Source: an uncultured Gammaproteobacteria bacterium
Lineage (GTDB): Bacteria; Pseudomonadota; Gammaproteobacteria; Steroidobacterales; UBA11654
Direction of reading: 5' to 3'
Assembly (NCBI GenBank): GCA_902595845.1
Contig: CACJRN010000002.1
Coordinates: forward strand, 1-64,000
Length of the DNA: 64,000 bases
Shown here: positions 1 to 9,357 of the stretch, in pieces
How positions within the stretch are numbered: the stretch's first letter is position 1
How the letters are laid out: each line of letters begins with the position of its first letter
Position numbers and translations under genes: made by a program
Notes under the pieces: generated by a model
Seen by the model: the letters and a program-made list of their open reading frames with translations, nothing else
Databases searched by the model: none
What the model was told of the DNA's origin: nothing

Positions 1-654
1 GTTGTTGAAGCCATCGAAAACAAGGATTATGAATCACTTAAAGATGAATTGGGTGATTTACTTTTTCAAGTCAGTTTCCACTCTCTAATTGCAGAAGAGA
101 AAGGGCTATTCACACTTGATGATGTGATTGATTCCATCAGTGAAAAACTCATCAGAAGACACCCACATGTCTTTTCAGATAAGAAGATCGATAATTCTCT
201 TGAGCAATCAGATGAATGGGAAAGAATCAAAGTCAGTGAGCAAAGAGAAATAAATAAAGATTCAAGTTTGATGGGCAATATTGACAAAAATCAGCCCGCA
301 TTGAATAGATCATTCAAGATAGGAAAGAAAGCAAGAGCAGTAGGGTTTGATTGGCTAGAAATTGATGGTGTATATAAGAAACTCTATGAGGAGTTAGATG
401 AGTTGAAGGAAGCCATTGAATCAACGGATGAAAAAGAAATCAAGAATGAGCTCGGAGACCTTTTTTTTACTCTAGTAAGCCTTGCAAGACATTTAGATGT
501 TAATCCTGAAAATGCACTTAGAGGAGCCAATAGAAAATTCATCGATCGTTTTAAAATTATGGAGCATCTTGCAAAAGGCCGAAACAGAACACTCGATGAA
601 ATGACTTTAGAGGAGCTTGAATCATTATGGAATCAAGCGAAGGAGAATATTTGA
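1..654 (+). CDS. mazG: Nucleoside triphosphate pyrophosphohydrolase MazG (5' end outside window)
   Basis: MazG hydrolyses (d)NTPs to NMP and pyrophosphate, cleaning the nucleotide pool. The frame is open from base 1, so the ORF-track start (TTG at 49) is an artefact and about 217 C-terminal residues are visible. Both tandem MazG domains are recognisable: the first ends in DELGDLLFQV (the acidic metal-binding helix), the second carries YEELDELKEAI and NELGDLFFTL with the paired acidic motifs. The usual family length is about 260 residues, so roughly 45 residues lie upstream. The stop is one base before the uvrC ATG, so the two are probably co-transcribed. The family call is secure; the true start cannot be seen. 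Confidence 0.93.
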   Translation, partial: VVEAIENKDYESLKDELGDLLFQVSFHSLIAEEKGLFTLDDVIDSISEKLIRRHPHVFSDKKIDNSLEQSDEWERIKVSEQREINKDSSLMGNIDKNQPALNRSFKIGKKARAVGFDWLEIDGVYKKLYEELDELKEAIESTDEKEIKNELGDLFFTLVSLARHLDVNPENALRGANRKFIDRFKIMEHLAKGRNRTLDEMTLEELESLWNQAKENI

Positions 655-655
655 G

Positions 656-2488
656 ATGAGCAGTGAACAGGTTATCTCTAGATTAAAATCTCAAGCCAAT
701 CGTCTGCCAAATAAACCAGGTGTTTATATCATGAGTAATGATAAGGATAAGGTCATTTATGTTGGCAAGGCCAAGGGTTTAAAGAATAGAGTGAGAAGTT
801 ATTTCACTCCAAAACCTGCTAACGAAAAAGTGGAAGCTATTTTAAAAGAGATTGTTTCAATTGATACCACTGTCACAATCACTGAAAGAGAAGCATTGAT
901 TTTGGAAAACACTCTAATTAAGAAATACAATCCAAAATTCAATGTTTTATTGAAAGATGGCAAGAGCTATCCATATATTGAGGTCAGTTTAAATCATGAT
1001 TATCCAAAATTTGGCTTTCATCGTGGAAAAAAGAAATCCAAACAATCGAGATATTTTGGCCCTTACCCAAATGTTTATGCTGTCCGAAATACTTTAAGTA
1101 ATCTTCAGAAGATTTTTCTTCTAAGAAACTGCACTGATTCATACTATAAAAACCGCTCTAGACCTTGCTTACAATTCCAGATTAAAAGATGCTCAGCACC
1201 GTGTGTTGGAGAGACCAGTCTTGAGGATTATTCATTCAATGTGAATCAAGCACTTGATTATTTAAAAGGAGACGATAAAAGCATCATTGATAATTTCATC
1301 AATGAAATGGAAAAGGCATCGATCGAGCAAAATTATGAAAGAGCTGCTTTCTTTAGAGATCAGATCTCCAATCTTAAAGTGATTCAATCGCAACAATATG
1401 TGGATGGTACAAAAAAAGTCGATGCTGATGTTATTTCATTGGTCGATCAAGAAGGCATGTATTGTCTAGCAGTATTATTTGTCCGCAAGGGGAAAATATT
1501 GGGCAGTCGATCAATCTTTCCATCTAAAACAAAATATGATTCTAACGAGGATATTTTGGCATCTTCATTGATGCAGTTCTATCTAGAGCATGATATTCCA
1601 AGCGAAATCATTATTAATCAAAGCATTAGTGAAAAAAGAATAATCCAACAAGCCTTGATGGAAGCTCAAAATAGGCAGACAAAGATCAAAGATCGAGTCG
1701 TATCTTATCGTGCGAAGTGGTTAAAAATCTCTGTTGCAAATGCAGAGGAATCACTTAAATCAAAGTTGTCATCAAAGTCATCAATATCAAATCAGTTAAG
1801 AGATTTAACAGAGGCGCTTGGATCTAAGCAAAAGCTTAAAAACCTTGTGTGTTTTGATGTCAGTCATAATATGGGCGATAAGTCAGTGGCAGCTTGTGTC
1901 AGATTCAATGAAGATGGTTTTAGTAAAAAAGATTATCGACGTTTTAATATTGAGGGAGTTCAGCCTGGTGATGATTATGCAGCAATTTCCAATGCAATTG
2001 AGAGGTATTATAAAAGAATAAATCAGGAAAAAAGAAATCTTCCAGACCTCTTGATTATCGATGGTGGTAAAGGCCAAATTAATTCTGTAAAAAAAGTGCT
2101 GCAATCACTATCCATTGAAGATCAAATGATCATCGGTATTGCTAAAGGTGACAGGAGAGATCCAAAGAATGATCGAATATTTATTCAAGGATATAAAGAC
2201 CCAATTGATATGACAGGAAGAGATTCTGCAAAATTCCTTGTTCAATCTATAAGGGATGAAGCACATCGTTTTGCAATCACAGGACACAGAGCCAAGAAGA
2301 GGAAACAGTTGCTTCAATCAGACCTTGAGTCTATTGATGGTATCGGACCAAGTAAGAAAAAGAATCTTCTAACTCAGTTTGGAGGAATTCAAGAAGTGAA
2401 AAGGGCATCGGTGGACGATTTAATTTCAGTTGATGGGATCAATAAAAATTTGGCTGAGAAGATTTTCAATCATTTTAATCCAAACTAA
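656..2488 (+). CDS. uvrC: Excinuclease ABC subunit C
   Basis: UvrC makes the two incisions around a lesion in UvrABC nucleotide excision repair. The 610-residue product has the expected order: N-terminal GIY-YIG nuclease (PGVYIMSNDKDKVIYVGKAK), a cysteine-containing middle region, a UVR motif around YERAAFFRDQI, the RNase H-like C-terminal nuclease (CFDVSHNMGD, LLIIDGGKGQ) and a terminal helix-hairpin-helix pair (IDGIGPSKKKNLL, VDGINKNLAEKI). The ORF track begins 13 codons earlier, inside mazG. I chose the ATG at 656 because AAGGAG lies 10 bases upstream and the protein then begins in the normal way. It forms an operon with mazG and probably pgsA. Confidence 0.97.
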   Translation: MSSEQVISRLKSQANRLPNKPGVYIMSNDKDKVIYVGKAKGLKNRVRSYFTPKPANEKVEAILKEIVSIDTTVTITEREALILENTLIKKYNPKFNVLLKDGKSYPYIEVSLNHDYPKFGFHRGKKKSKQSRYFGPYPNVYAVRNTLSNLQKIFLLRNCTDSYYKNRSRPCLQFQIKRCSAPCVGETSLEDYSFNVNQALDYLKGDDKSIIDNFINEMEKASIEQNYERAAFFRDQISNLKVIQSQQYVDGTKKVDADVISLVDQEGMYCLAVLFVRKGKILGSRSIFPSKTKYDSNEDILASSLMQFYLEHDIPSEIIINQSISEKRIIQQALMEAQNRQTKIKDRVVSYRAKWLKISVANAEESLKSKLSSKSSISNQLRDLTEALGSKQKLKNLVCFDVSHNMGDKSVAACVRFNEDGFSKKDYRRFNIEGVQPGDDYAAISNAIERYYKRINQEKRNLPDLLIIDGGKGQINSVKKVLQSLSIEDQMIIGIAKGDRRDPKNDRIFIQGYKDPIDMTGRDSAKFLVQSIRDEAHRFAITGHRAKKRKQLLQSDLESIDGIGPSKKKNLLTQFGGIQEVKRASVDDLISVDGINKNLAEKIFNHFNPN

Positions 2489-2522
2489 TGTTCTCAATGG
2501 CATGATCCGATATACTTAGTTC

Positions 2523-3092
2523 ATGTCTTTCAGATCCAATATTGCCAATATTCTGACACTCATAAGGATTGCATGCATCCCGCTTATGGTTTTTGTGTTT
2601 TTCTCAAACATTGAAAATGCGAGACCACTTTCAGCCATTATTTTTATCGCTGCCGCATTGACCGATTGGTTGGATGGCTGGGTTGCACGTGAATTTGATC
2701 AAACTTCAAAATTGGGGGCTTTCTTAGATCCTGTGGCTGATAAATTGATTGTTTGTATTGCACTTTTGATGATTGTGCAATCTGATCCGACGTTGATTAA
2801 TACCCTCGTTTCAATTGTTATAATCGGAAGAGAGATTTCTATTTCTGCACTCAGAGAGTGGATGGCAGAACTTGGAGAAAGACATCAGGTATCAGTCATT
2901 GCTTTTTCAAAATTAAAGACAATATTACAAATGGCTGGTCTTGCATGCATGCTATTTCAAGTCCCATTGATTGGAATCGATGTTTATTTGATTGGTATGA
3001 TTTCATTGATAATAGCAAGTATACTTACCGTTTGGACAATGGTTATTTATATGGCCAAGGCATGGCCATTTCTTCAAGGAGGGATAGACTGA
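2523..3092 (+). CDS. pgsA: CDP-diacylglycerol--glycerol-3-phosphate 3-phosphatidyltransferase
   Basis: This inner-membrane enzyme makes phosphatidylglycerophosphate, the committed step to phosphatidylglycerol and cardiolipin. The 189-residue protein has the CDP-alcohol phosphotransferase signature DG-x2-AR-x8-G-x3-D-x3-D, seen as DGWVAREFDQTSKLGAFLDP followed by VAD, plus several hydrophobic segments. Length matches the family (about 180-190). It follows uvrC by 34 bases, the classical uvrC-pgsA pairing in gammaproteobacteria. In E. coli the tRNA genes glyW-cysT-leuZ follow directly; here those tRNAs are 36-43 kb away (see findings). Confidence 0.96.
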   Translation: MSFRSNIANILTLIRIACIPLMVFVFFSNIENARPLSAIIFIAAALTDWLDGWVAREFDQTSKLGAFLDPVADKLIVCIALLMIVQSDPTLINTLVSIVIIGREISISALREWMAELGERHQVSVIAFSKLKTILQMAGLACMLFQVPLIGIDVYLIGMISLIIASILTVWTMVIYMAKAWPFLQGGID

Positions 3093-3093
3093 A

Positions 3094-4833
3094 ATGAATC
3101 GATTGGTTATATCTACACTGGCATTATTAATTTCATTCAATAGTTTTTCATCATCTGATGAAGACATACGCTTTCTTGAAATTGTTGATTCAGAGTGGCA
3201 AAGATCAATCGATGAAAATCCACTATATGCTTCTTACATGGGTGATAAGTCCTCAAACCAAGATTGGCCAGACCTATCTGAGAAGAGCTTAAGAATTAGG
3301 CAAAAAAAGACAAGAGATGTTTTAGAAAAAATAAAAAATATCGATACTGAAAAACTCAGTGAAGAGAATAAGCTGAATCATAGATTATTTCTGTATAACT
3401 ATGAACGGTCTGTCAGAGGACAACAATTTGACTCACATCTCCTTGTATTTGGCCAAAGAGGAGGGATTCAGCTAGAGCATGAGACTGCAGAAAGCTTGGG
3501 CTTTATGTCTAGGCAAGACTATTTAGATTGGATTGCTCGTCTTGAAAAGCTTCCAAATTATATTGAGCAACATATTACTCTTGCAAAACTTGGGATAGAG
3601 AGGAATGTTACTGCCCCCAAGATTTTGATGGAACGAGTTGCGAGACAAATAGAGCTTCAATTGGTTGATGAACCAACTGATAGTCCATTCTTTAATGTTT
3701 TTGAGACAATTCCTGCAAATATTGAAGATCGATCAGAAATTAGAGAAAAAGCAATTGAAGTTATCTCAGAAGACGTAATTCCTGCATATCATAAATTTAG
3801 AGACTTCTTTATAGATGAATATTTGCCTGCATCGAGAACTACAATAGGAGTCTCGGACTTACCAAATGGGAAAGCATGGTATGAGAATCTGGCTCGATAT
3901 CATACATCGACCGAATTAATGCCTGATGAGATACACCAGATTGGACTTTCTGAAGTCAAACGAATCCGGACTGAAATGAATAAAATCATAGAGAGAGTTG
4001 GCTGGGAGGGCACATTTGATGAGTTTTTAAATTTCTTGAGAACAGATCCCCAGTTTTATTTTGAAACAGGGGAAGAGCTTCTCCAAGCTTATTTAGCCAC
4101 CTCTAAGAAGCTGGATCCGAAAATTGTGCCATTATTCAAAGTGTTACCAAGAATGCCATATGGCATTAAACCCATACCAATTGAATCTGCACCAGATACA
4201 ACAACTGCCTACTATATGAGGCCTTCAGCAGATGGGTCTCGAGCAGGCTATTATTATGTGAATCTTTATAAACCAGAAGTTAGACCGAAGTATGAAATAG
4301 AAGTACTTTCTGTTCATGAAGCTGTACCAGGACATCATTTGCAAATCGCACTCGCGATGGAAATAGAGAACATTCCAAATTTTAGGAAATATTCTGGATA
4401 TACAGCTTATGTTGAAGGATGGGGGCTTTATAGTGAGAGCTTGGGTTATGATATGGGACTTTATCAAGATCCATACTCAGAATTTGGAGCATTGACATAT
4501 GATATGTGGAGAGCAGTGAGACTGGTTGTCGATACAGGTATGCATTACAAGGGTTGGAGCAGAGAGCAAGCAATTGAATTTTTTAAAGAAAATGCAGCTA
4601 AAACCGAACAAGATATTATCAATGAAGTCGATCGTTATCTAATCATGCCAGGACAAGCATTGGCTTATAAGATAGGCCAACTGAAAATCATGGAATTAAA
4701 AAAGAAATCAAAAGAATCACTTGGTGAAAAATATGATATTAAAGAATTTCATCATGTGATTTTGGGAGAGGGCGCTTTGCCCTTGGATATCCTTGAAGAA
4801 AAAGTAGATCAGTATATTGAAAATAATTTGTAA
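3094..4833 (+). CDS. DUF885 family secreted protein, putative metallohydrolase
   Basis: The 579-residue product begins with a signal peptide (LVISTLALLISFNSFSSS) and is predicted to be periplasmic. It carries the hallmark motifs of the DUF885 family: HEAVPGHHLQ near residue 409, a probable zinc-binding HE..GHH arrangement resembling M32/M3-like peptidases, then AYVEGWGLYSE and MPGQALAYKIGQ. Substrates of the family are largely uncharacterised and a peptidase role is inference from the motif. It starts one base after the pgsA stop, so it is likely translated from the same mRNA, although that association is not functionally obvious. Confidence 0.85.
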   Translation: MNRLVISTLALLISFNSFSSSDEDIRFLEIVDSEWQRSIDENPLYASYMGDKSSNQDWPDLSEKSLRIRQKKTRDVLEKIKNIDTEKLSEENKLNHRLFLYNYERSVRGQQFDSHLLVFGQRGGIQLEHETAESLGFMSRQDYLDWIARLEKLPNYIEQHITLAKLGIERNVTAPKILMERVARQIELQLVDEPTDSPFFNVFETIPANIEDRSEIREKAIEVISEDVIPAYHKFRDFFIDEYLPASRTTIGVSDLPNGKAWYENLARYHTSTELMPDEIHQIGLSEVKRIRTEMNKIIERVGWEGTFDEFLNFLRTDPQFYFETGEELLQAYLATSKKLDPKIVPLFKVLPRMPYGIKPIPIESAPDTTTAYYMRPSADGSRAGYYYVNLYKPEVRPKYEIEVLSVHEAVPGHHLQIALAMEIENIPNFRKYSGYTAYVEGWGLYSESLGYDMGLYQDPYSEFGALTYDMWRAVRLVVDTGMHYKGWSREQAIEFFKENAAKTEQDIINEVDRYLIMPGQALAYKIGQLKIMELKKKSKESLGEKYDIKEFHHVILGEGALPLDILEEKVDQYIENNL

Positions 4834-4847
4834 AATAGGACTCTTTT

Positions 4848-5228
4848 ATGGAATCACTGTTTAATGATATAGGTCTCATTATTGATGGAAAAATTCTTCC
4901 AGGTTTTGTTTTTGGTATTGTCCATGTAAGCCTTGTATTGATAGGGTTTTATACTGGATGGAGTATTAACCGTTTACTAAAACTAACATCCAAAGGATAC
5001 ATCTCAGGAATCATTGGTGCTTCATTGGCTCATGTTATTGCTGATCTAGTTGCAGCATTGGTTGATCCTTCTATGAGAGCAAGAACCCTTGGCATCGTCT
5101 TAGGGGGTCTTTTACCTTTATTGTTGATTCCTTTTCTGGAGAAATATATCACCAAGAGCGAGAGACATATCATGGTTGGCGATCATGAAGACATTGAGAA
5201 AGATCTTCGTGACAAACACAATCATTGA
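4848..5228 (+). CDS. Small inner-membrane protein of unknown function
   Basis: I do not recognise this 126-residue protein. It has about three hydrophobic segments (PGFVFGIVHVSLVLIGFYTGW; ISGIIGASLAHVIADLVAALV; TLGIVLGGLLPLLLIPFL) and a charged, His/Asp-rich C-terminal tail (GDHEDIEKDLRDKHNH). A weak AGGA sits about 10 bases before the ATG. It is 14 bases downstream of the DUF885 gene and probably the last gene of the rightward operon. Its stop lies only 6 bases from the stop of the convergent HlyD gene, with no visible terminator between them. Confidence 0.7.
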   Translation: MESLFNDIGLIIDGKILPGFVFGIVHVSLVLIGFYTGWSINRLLKLTSKGYISGIIGASLAHVIADLVAALVDPSMRARTLGIVLGGLLPLLLIPFLEKYITKSERHIMVGDHEDIEKDLRDKHNH

Positions 5229-5234
5229 TAAAAA

Positions 5235-6164
5235 CTACCTTTCTCTAAAAGCTTCATTTGCAATTTTTGTGACAGGCTGGAGAAGATACTCCATCACAGT
5301 TTTTTCGCCGCTAATGATATCAACCTGAGCAATCATCCCAGGAAGAATCTTCACGGATTTGCCAAGTGAAGTAGATGCAGATTTATCCACTGCGATTTCG
5401 CAAATATACCAAATGCTTCCATCTTCCTTTTGGATTGAGTCAGCACCCACATTGATCACCGTTCCTGTCATAGAACCAAATTTTGCAAAATCAAATGCCG
5501 TAAGTTTTACAATCGCTTCTTGTCCTTTTAAGACATATGCAATGTCTTTAGGGCTCACTTCCACTTCAATTAAGAATTCCTCTTCAATGGGTACGATTTC
5601 AGCCATTGCCTCTCCAGGCTGAACTACGCCACCAGATGTTGTGAAAAGGACTCTATTGACAATTCCATCCATTGGCGCTTTAACAGTAGAGCGTTCTAAT
5701 CGATCTTTTAAAATAGGCTCCATTTCTTCTGCCTTCAAAAGTTGAGCCTCAGCTTCTGAAATTCTTTGTAAAAGCCTTATCAATTCCATCCTAGACTCTA
5801 CACCCTGATCAACCAATGGCAAAAGAATCTCTTTTTCCTCATTAAGGAGGCTTAAATTCTTTTCTGCGGCTATTTTTTCTTTTTCTAGCGCGGAGAGTTC
5901 CGAGACAAACCGAGTTGTATTGAGCTGAATCAAAGCCTCATCTTTTGATACGATATCACCAGACTTCACAAATATATCATCAATGATTCCTCCCTCAAGA
6001 TTTTGTATGATCTGTATTTTTGATGAAGCGATTATTCTTCCTTGACCAGATGTCACTTCTTCCAAGGAAGCAAAAGATGCCCATATTGATATAGAAACCC
6101 AAAAAATAATTATTGTATAAAGAATGATGTCTGCTTTTTTCATTGCTTTTGAATATTCTTTCAT
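5235..6164 (-). CDS. HlyD-family membrane fusion protein of a type I secretion system
   Basis: This is the periplasmic adaptor that joins the inner-membrane ABC transporter to the TolC channel. The 309 residues show one N-terminal membrane segment (ILYTIIIFWVSISIWASF), a lipoyl-like half motif (GGIIDDIFVKSGDIVSKDEAL), a short alpha-hairpin coiled coil around residues 85-150, a second half (APMDGIVNRVLFTTSGGVV) and the conserved C-terminal sheet (GMIAQVDIISGEKTVMEYLLQP). Typical HlyD/LapC/PrtE proteins are about 430-470 residues, so the coiled-coil hairpin is unusually short. It overlaps the ABC gene by 4 bases (ATGA), indicating translational coupling, and is the last gene of the secretion operon. 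Confidence 0.92.
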   Translation of the reverse strand: MKEYSKAMKKADIILYTIIIFWVSISIWASFASLEEVTSGQGRIIASSKIQIIQNLEGGIIDDIFVKSGDIVSKDEALIQLNTTRFVSELSALEKEKIAAEKNLSLLNEEKEILLPLVDQGVESRMELIRLLQRISEAEAQLLKAEEMEPILKDRLERSTVKAPMDGIVNRVLFTTSGGVVQPGEAMAEIVPIEEEFLIEVEVSPKDIAYVLKGQEAIVKLTAFDFAKFGSMTGTVINVGADSIQKEDGSIWYICEIAVDKSASTSLGKSVKILPGMIAQVDIISGEKTVMEYLLQPVTKIANEAFRER

Positions 6165-7861
6165 GATTTTTTAGCCTTTAATTGTTCCAAGATTTGATCT
6201 CTTGGACCGTCTAGTGCAACTTTACCATCTGCAATAACGATAATTCTGTCAACCAATTCAAGAAGTGGCAATCGATGGGTAACTACAATCATGGTTTTTT
6301 CTTTAATGAATGGATTAAGATTCTTCACAAATGCCTGCTCTGCATTCAGGTCAAGTGATGCAGTTGGTTCATCCATGATAAGCATTTCTGGATTATTCAC
6401 CAAAGCTCTTGCGATAGAGATAGCTTGTCTTTGACCAGTAGATAATGACAACCCCCTATCTGCGATGACTCCATCAAGTCCACCCGGTATGCGAGATATG
6501 AAGCTGCTGACTCCGCTGCACTCCATGGCATTTTTAATAATTGATTCTTTAATTTTATCTCTACCCATCAAAATATTCTCACGGATACTCCCTGCGAAGA
6601 GATTTGTTTCTTGGAGCACCACGCTAACTTTAGAATGGAAGACAGAAGGGTGTATTTCACTGGTTGCTAAGTTATCAAATGTTATTACGCCTTGAGTAGG
6701 CATCAATAATCCAGAGAAGAGTTTAATCAGCGTTGTTTTACCAGAAGCATTTCTTCCCATAATCGCAACTTTTTCACCCGGTCTTATTGAGGCATTAAAC
6801 TCAATTAAACTAGGGATTGAGCTGCTTGGGTAAGTGAAACCAACTCTGGAACAGCTCAACTCTCCAAGGTGATCTATCTTCAGCCCCAAGGATTCAGATT
6901 CGTCCTCACTGATCTGGTTCATCAGCATATCAAGTTCTGTGTACGCAGTTTTAGTGCTATTTAGTCTTCCGAATAAGCTTGCTATCAATGCCAGAGGAGC
7001 AATTGCTCTTGAGGAAAGTAGAACTGCTGCAACCATTGCGCCCATAGAGACCACACCTTCATCAATCAAAAATGTTCCATAAAATACAATTGAAATGAGG
7101 CAGAGCATTTGAGCAGATGAGGCTGAGTTTGTTGCCAATTGTGATAAGACTTTGGACATTCTTCCAGCCTCTGATCCATCCTCAATAGAATCTTGATAAC
7201 GATTTAAGAATAGCTGAGAAGACCCAGTTGATTTGATTGTTTCAATACCTGTAAGACTCTCAATCATCAGCGCATTCTTATCTTTCCCAACTTCCATTGC
7301 CTTCTCGCTATGTCTTGCAATAAATGGTTGAACGAGAAATCCAATGCCAATTACGAATGGTATTGCAAGCAATGGAATGATTGCCAGTGGTCCAGAAATA
7401 AGATAAATCACAAATACAAATAAGAATATAAATGGAAGATCTACCACCAATGCAAGTGTTGCTGAGGTGAAAAATTCTCTCACATGATCAAATCCTTTGA
7501 TGATGCTGGCAAGTCCACCTACAGATCCAGAGACCTGATCCAGAGGCGCTTTAAGTATTTTCGCATAGATGTCATAACCCACTTTCAAATCAATTTGTTG
7601 TGCAGCCAAGTCCATAAACCAAGCTCTCATATTTTTTAAAATGAAGTCAAAAATCAAAACAATGAACATTCCAACTGTTAATGCATAAAGAGAGGGGAAT
7701 GCTGCATTGGGTATTACTCGATCATAAACAACCATAATAAAAATTGAGCTTGCAACCGACAGTAGGTTGATCATCGTTGCCGCCAGCCCAATCCTAAAAA
7801 AGATAGACTTAAAATTTAGTACCGAGCCCCAGAACCAATGCTTATTATTCTTATATGACAT
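6161..7861 (-). CDS. Type I secretion ABC transporter (permease/ATPase fusion)
   Basis: This half-transporter powers export of the large adhesin encoded upstream. The 566 residues comprise a six-helix membrane domain starting near residue 20 (INLLSVASSIFIMVVYDRVIPNA) and a C-terminal ATPase with Walker A GRNASGKTT, signature LSTGQRQ, Walker B LIMDEPTASLD and the switch VVTHR. The membrane domain resembles LapB/LssB-type transporters, which normally carry an N-terminal C39-like domain and are about 700 residues. Here that domain is absent, leaving a PrtD-like length. Only 38 bases separate it from the upstream tolC-like gene, so no hidden N-terminus is possible. Confidence 0.93.
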   Translation of the reverse strand: MSYKNNKHWFWGSVLNFKSIFFRIGLAATMINLLSVASSIFIMVVYDRVIPNAAFPSLYALTVGMFIVLIFDFILKNMRAWFMDLAAQQIDLKVGYDIYAKILKAPLDQVSGSVGGLASIIKGFDHVREFFTSATLALVVDLPFIFLFVFVIYLISGPLAIIPLLAIPFVIGIGFLVQPFIARHSEKAMEVGKDKNALMIESLTGIETIKSTGSSQLFLNRYQDSIEDGSEAGRMSKVLSQLATNSASSAQMLCLISIVFYGTFLIDEGVVSMGAMVAAVLLSSRAIAPLALIASLFGRLNSTKTAYTELDMLMNQISEDESESLGLKIDHLGELSCSRVGFTYPSSSIPSLIEFNASIRPGEKVAIMGRNASGKTTLIKLFSGLLMPTQGVITFDNLATSEIHPSVFHSKVSVVLQETNLFAGSIRENILMGRDKIKESIIKNAMECSGVSSFISRIPGGLDGVIADRGLSLSTGQRQAISIARALVNNPEMLIMDEPTASLDLNAEQAFVKNLNPFIKEKTMIVVTHRLPLLELVDRIIVIADGKVALDGPRDQILEQLKAKKS

Positions 7862-7899
7862 TACTAAAGTGTATCGATTAGGAAAATAATTAGAAGAGA

Positions 7900-9288
7900 T
7901 TAGTTGCCGGAGGTCTCAACGTAACTCTTTAGTTGGCCTAAAATTGCTTTTTGAGTAAACCCAGATAAAATCACCGACCTTTGATTAAAAACCATATTTT
8001 CAGCTGATTCCAAAAGATCTCTTTCTGCTTGAAGTAACTCTAACAATGAAACATTGGAGGTTTGAAATTGCATATTTAGATTCTCTCTGCTTTTCCCATT
8101 GGCATCGAAAGCATTTTCATATGCTTCAATTCTGTTTTCTGCATTTGTTAATTCCGAATGCAATGATTCAATGTTCGATGTAATATTTTTAGCAAGTGTA
8201 GATCGGTCATATGACAGTTGATCCAACTGTTGTTTTGCGATCCTTAGTTGTGCATTTTTTCTCCCACCTGTGTAAAGTTCACTTTCAAATTGAATCCCAA
8301 GATAGATGTCGTGTTCCTCCAATTTCTTAGTCATGTAATACTCTGGGTTATAAAGATCCCCCTGCAAGGTCAGATTCAGTCTTGGCCAGAAATTTGAACG
8401 TTGTTTAGAGACATTTTCTTCAGCGGCATTGATTCTCAAGTCAATTTCTTTGATATTTAGGTTTGTATTGATTGCCATCTCAGTAACTTGCATTTGATCC
8501 ATTATTAAGTCTGATTGATTAATACCGATCATTTGTCTACAAGCCCTTATATTAGGCATGAGTTGCATAAATTCTGCTTTTGCTGAATCGTAATTTAGGT
8601 TGATTCTAAGTAATTTAGCTTCTGCTTCTGCAAGTCGTGCTTCAGCCCTTGTTAGCTCTCTTGTCGGTGCTCTCCCGCTTTCTACTCTGATTCGAATCTT
8701 TTCAGTGATTTCTGCATGCCTATTTACTGAATCTCCAACCAATCTCTTTAAAATGTCATAGGATGCAGTATCCAAACATGAGGTGATCATTTTTAATAGC
8801 AAGCTATTGATCTTCTGTTCCTGAACCACTTCTTCTGCCAACAAATTATTTTGAGCCTCATTGATTTGATATTTGGTTGAGAAGAAATCAAATAAGAGTT
8901 GTTCGATTAGTATTCCTGTAGAAGTTCGATCTTTGATTGGCGAACTTTCAAAAAAACTAAATGTGTCATCATAACTGCTTTGCATTCGGTTTGTTGTTGC
9001 ACCAAATAAAGAGACTTGGGGTCTTCTCGGTGCTTTTGCAATATTCAGTACTTCTCTGCTTTGTGCAAGATTCGCTTCTGAGGAGAGGAATACAGGATGC
9101 TCAATGACTGAGATCTGAAGTGATTTAAAAAAATCTTCTGATGATGACTGATTCATCAACATTTCTGGCTTAGATGATTGAAAGTCAGTATCGTCTTGAC
9201 CATTAATGTTTATAGGTAAGATGAATAAGACCAGTATAAAAATCCAAGCCAAAATATAACTTCTATAATCTTCAAAGAAAATACTCAT
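7900..9288 (-). CDS. TolC-family outer membrane channel protein
   Basis: The 462-residue protein has an N-terminal hydrophobic segment (ILAWIFILVLFILPI) compatible with a signal peptide, and two outer-membrane-efflux repeats with long amphipathic helices rich in Ala/Glu/Asn (SGRAPTRELTRAEARLAEAE; TSNVSLLELLQAERDLLESA). The latter motif is typical of LapE/TolC proteins serving type I secretion. The track starts at a TTG (9291); the adjacent in-frame ATG at 9288 is preferred, although neither has a clear Shine-Dalgarno sequence. It lies between the adhesin gene and the ABC gene, the usual place for a dedicated outer-membrane component. Confidence 0.9.
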   Translation of the reverse strand: MSIFFEDYRSYILAWIFILVLFILPININGQDDTDFQSSKPEMLMNQSSSEDFFKSLQISVIEHPVFLSSEANLAQSREVLNIAKAPRRPQVSLFGATTNRMQSSYDDTFSFFESSPIKDRTSTGILIEQLLFDFFSTKYQINEAQNNLLAEEVVQEQKINSLLLKMITSCLDTASYDILKRLVGDSVNRHAEITEKIRIRVESGRAPTRELTRAEARLAEAEAKLLRINLNYDSAKAEFMQLMPNIRACRQMIGINQSDLIMDQMQVTEMAINTNLNIKEIDLRINAAEENVSKQRSNFWPRLNLTLQGDLYNPEYYMTKKLEEHDIYLGIQFESELYTGGRKNAQLRIAKQQLDQLSYDRSTLAKNITSNIESLHSELTNAENRIEAYENAFDANGKSRENLNMQFQTSNVSLLELLQAERDLLESAENMVFNQRSVILSGFTQKAILGQLKSYVETSGN

Positions 9289-9304
9289 CAATGCATTCTA
9301 ATAC

Positions 9305-9335
9305 AAAAAAAGAAAAGTGCTATTAACACTCTTTT
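9305..9335 (-). terminator. Weak hairpin plus T-run after the adhesin gene
   Basis: On the minus strand, just after the adhesin stop, an imperfect stem built on GAGTG / CACTTT is followed by a run of seven T. This could be a leaky intrinsic terminator that separates the abundant adhesin mRNA from the downstream transporter genes. The stem is short and contains a G-T pair, so the call is tentative. Confidence 0.4.
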
Positions 9336-9357
9336 GGCTTATTAATTAAACAAATGA

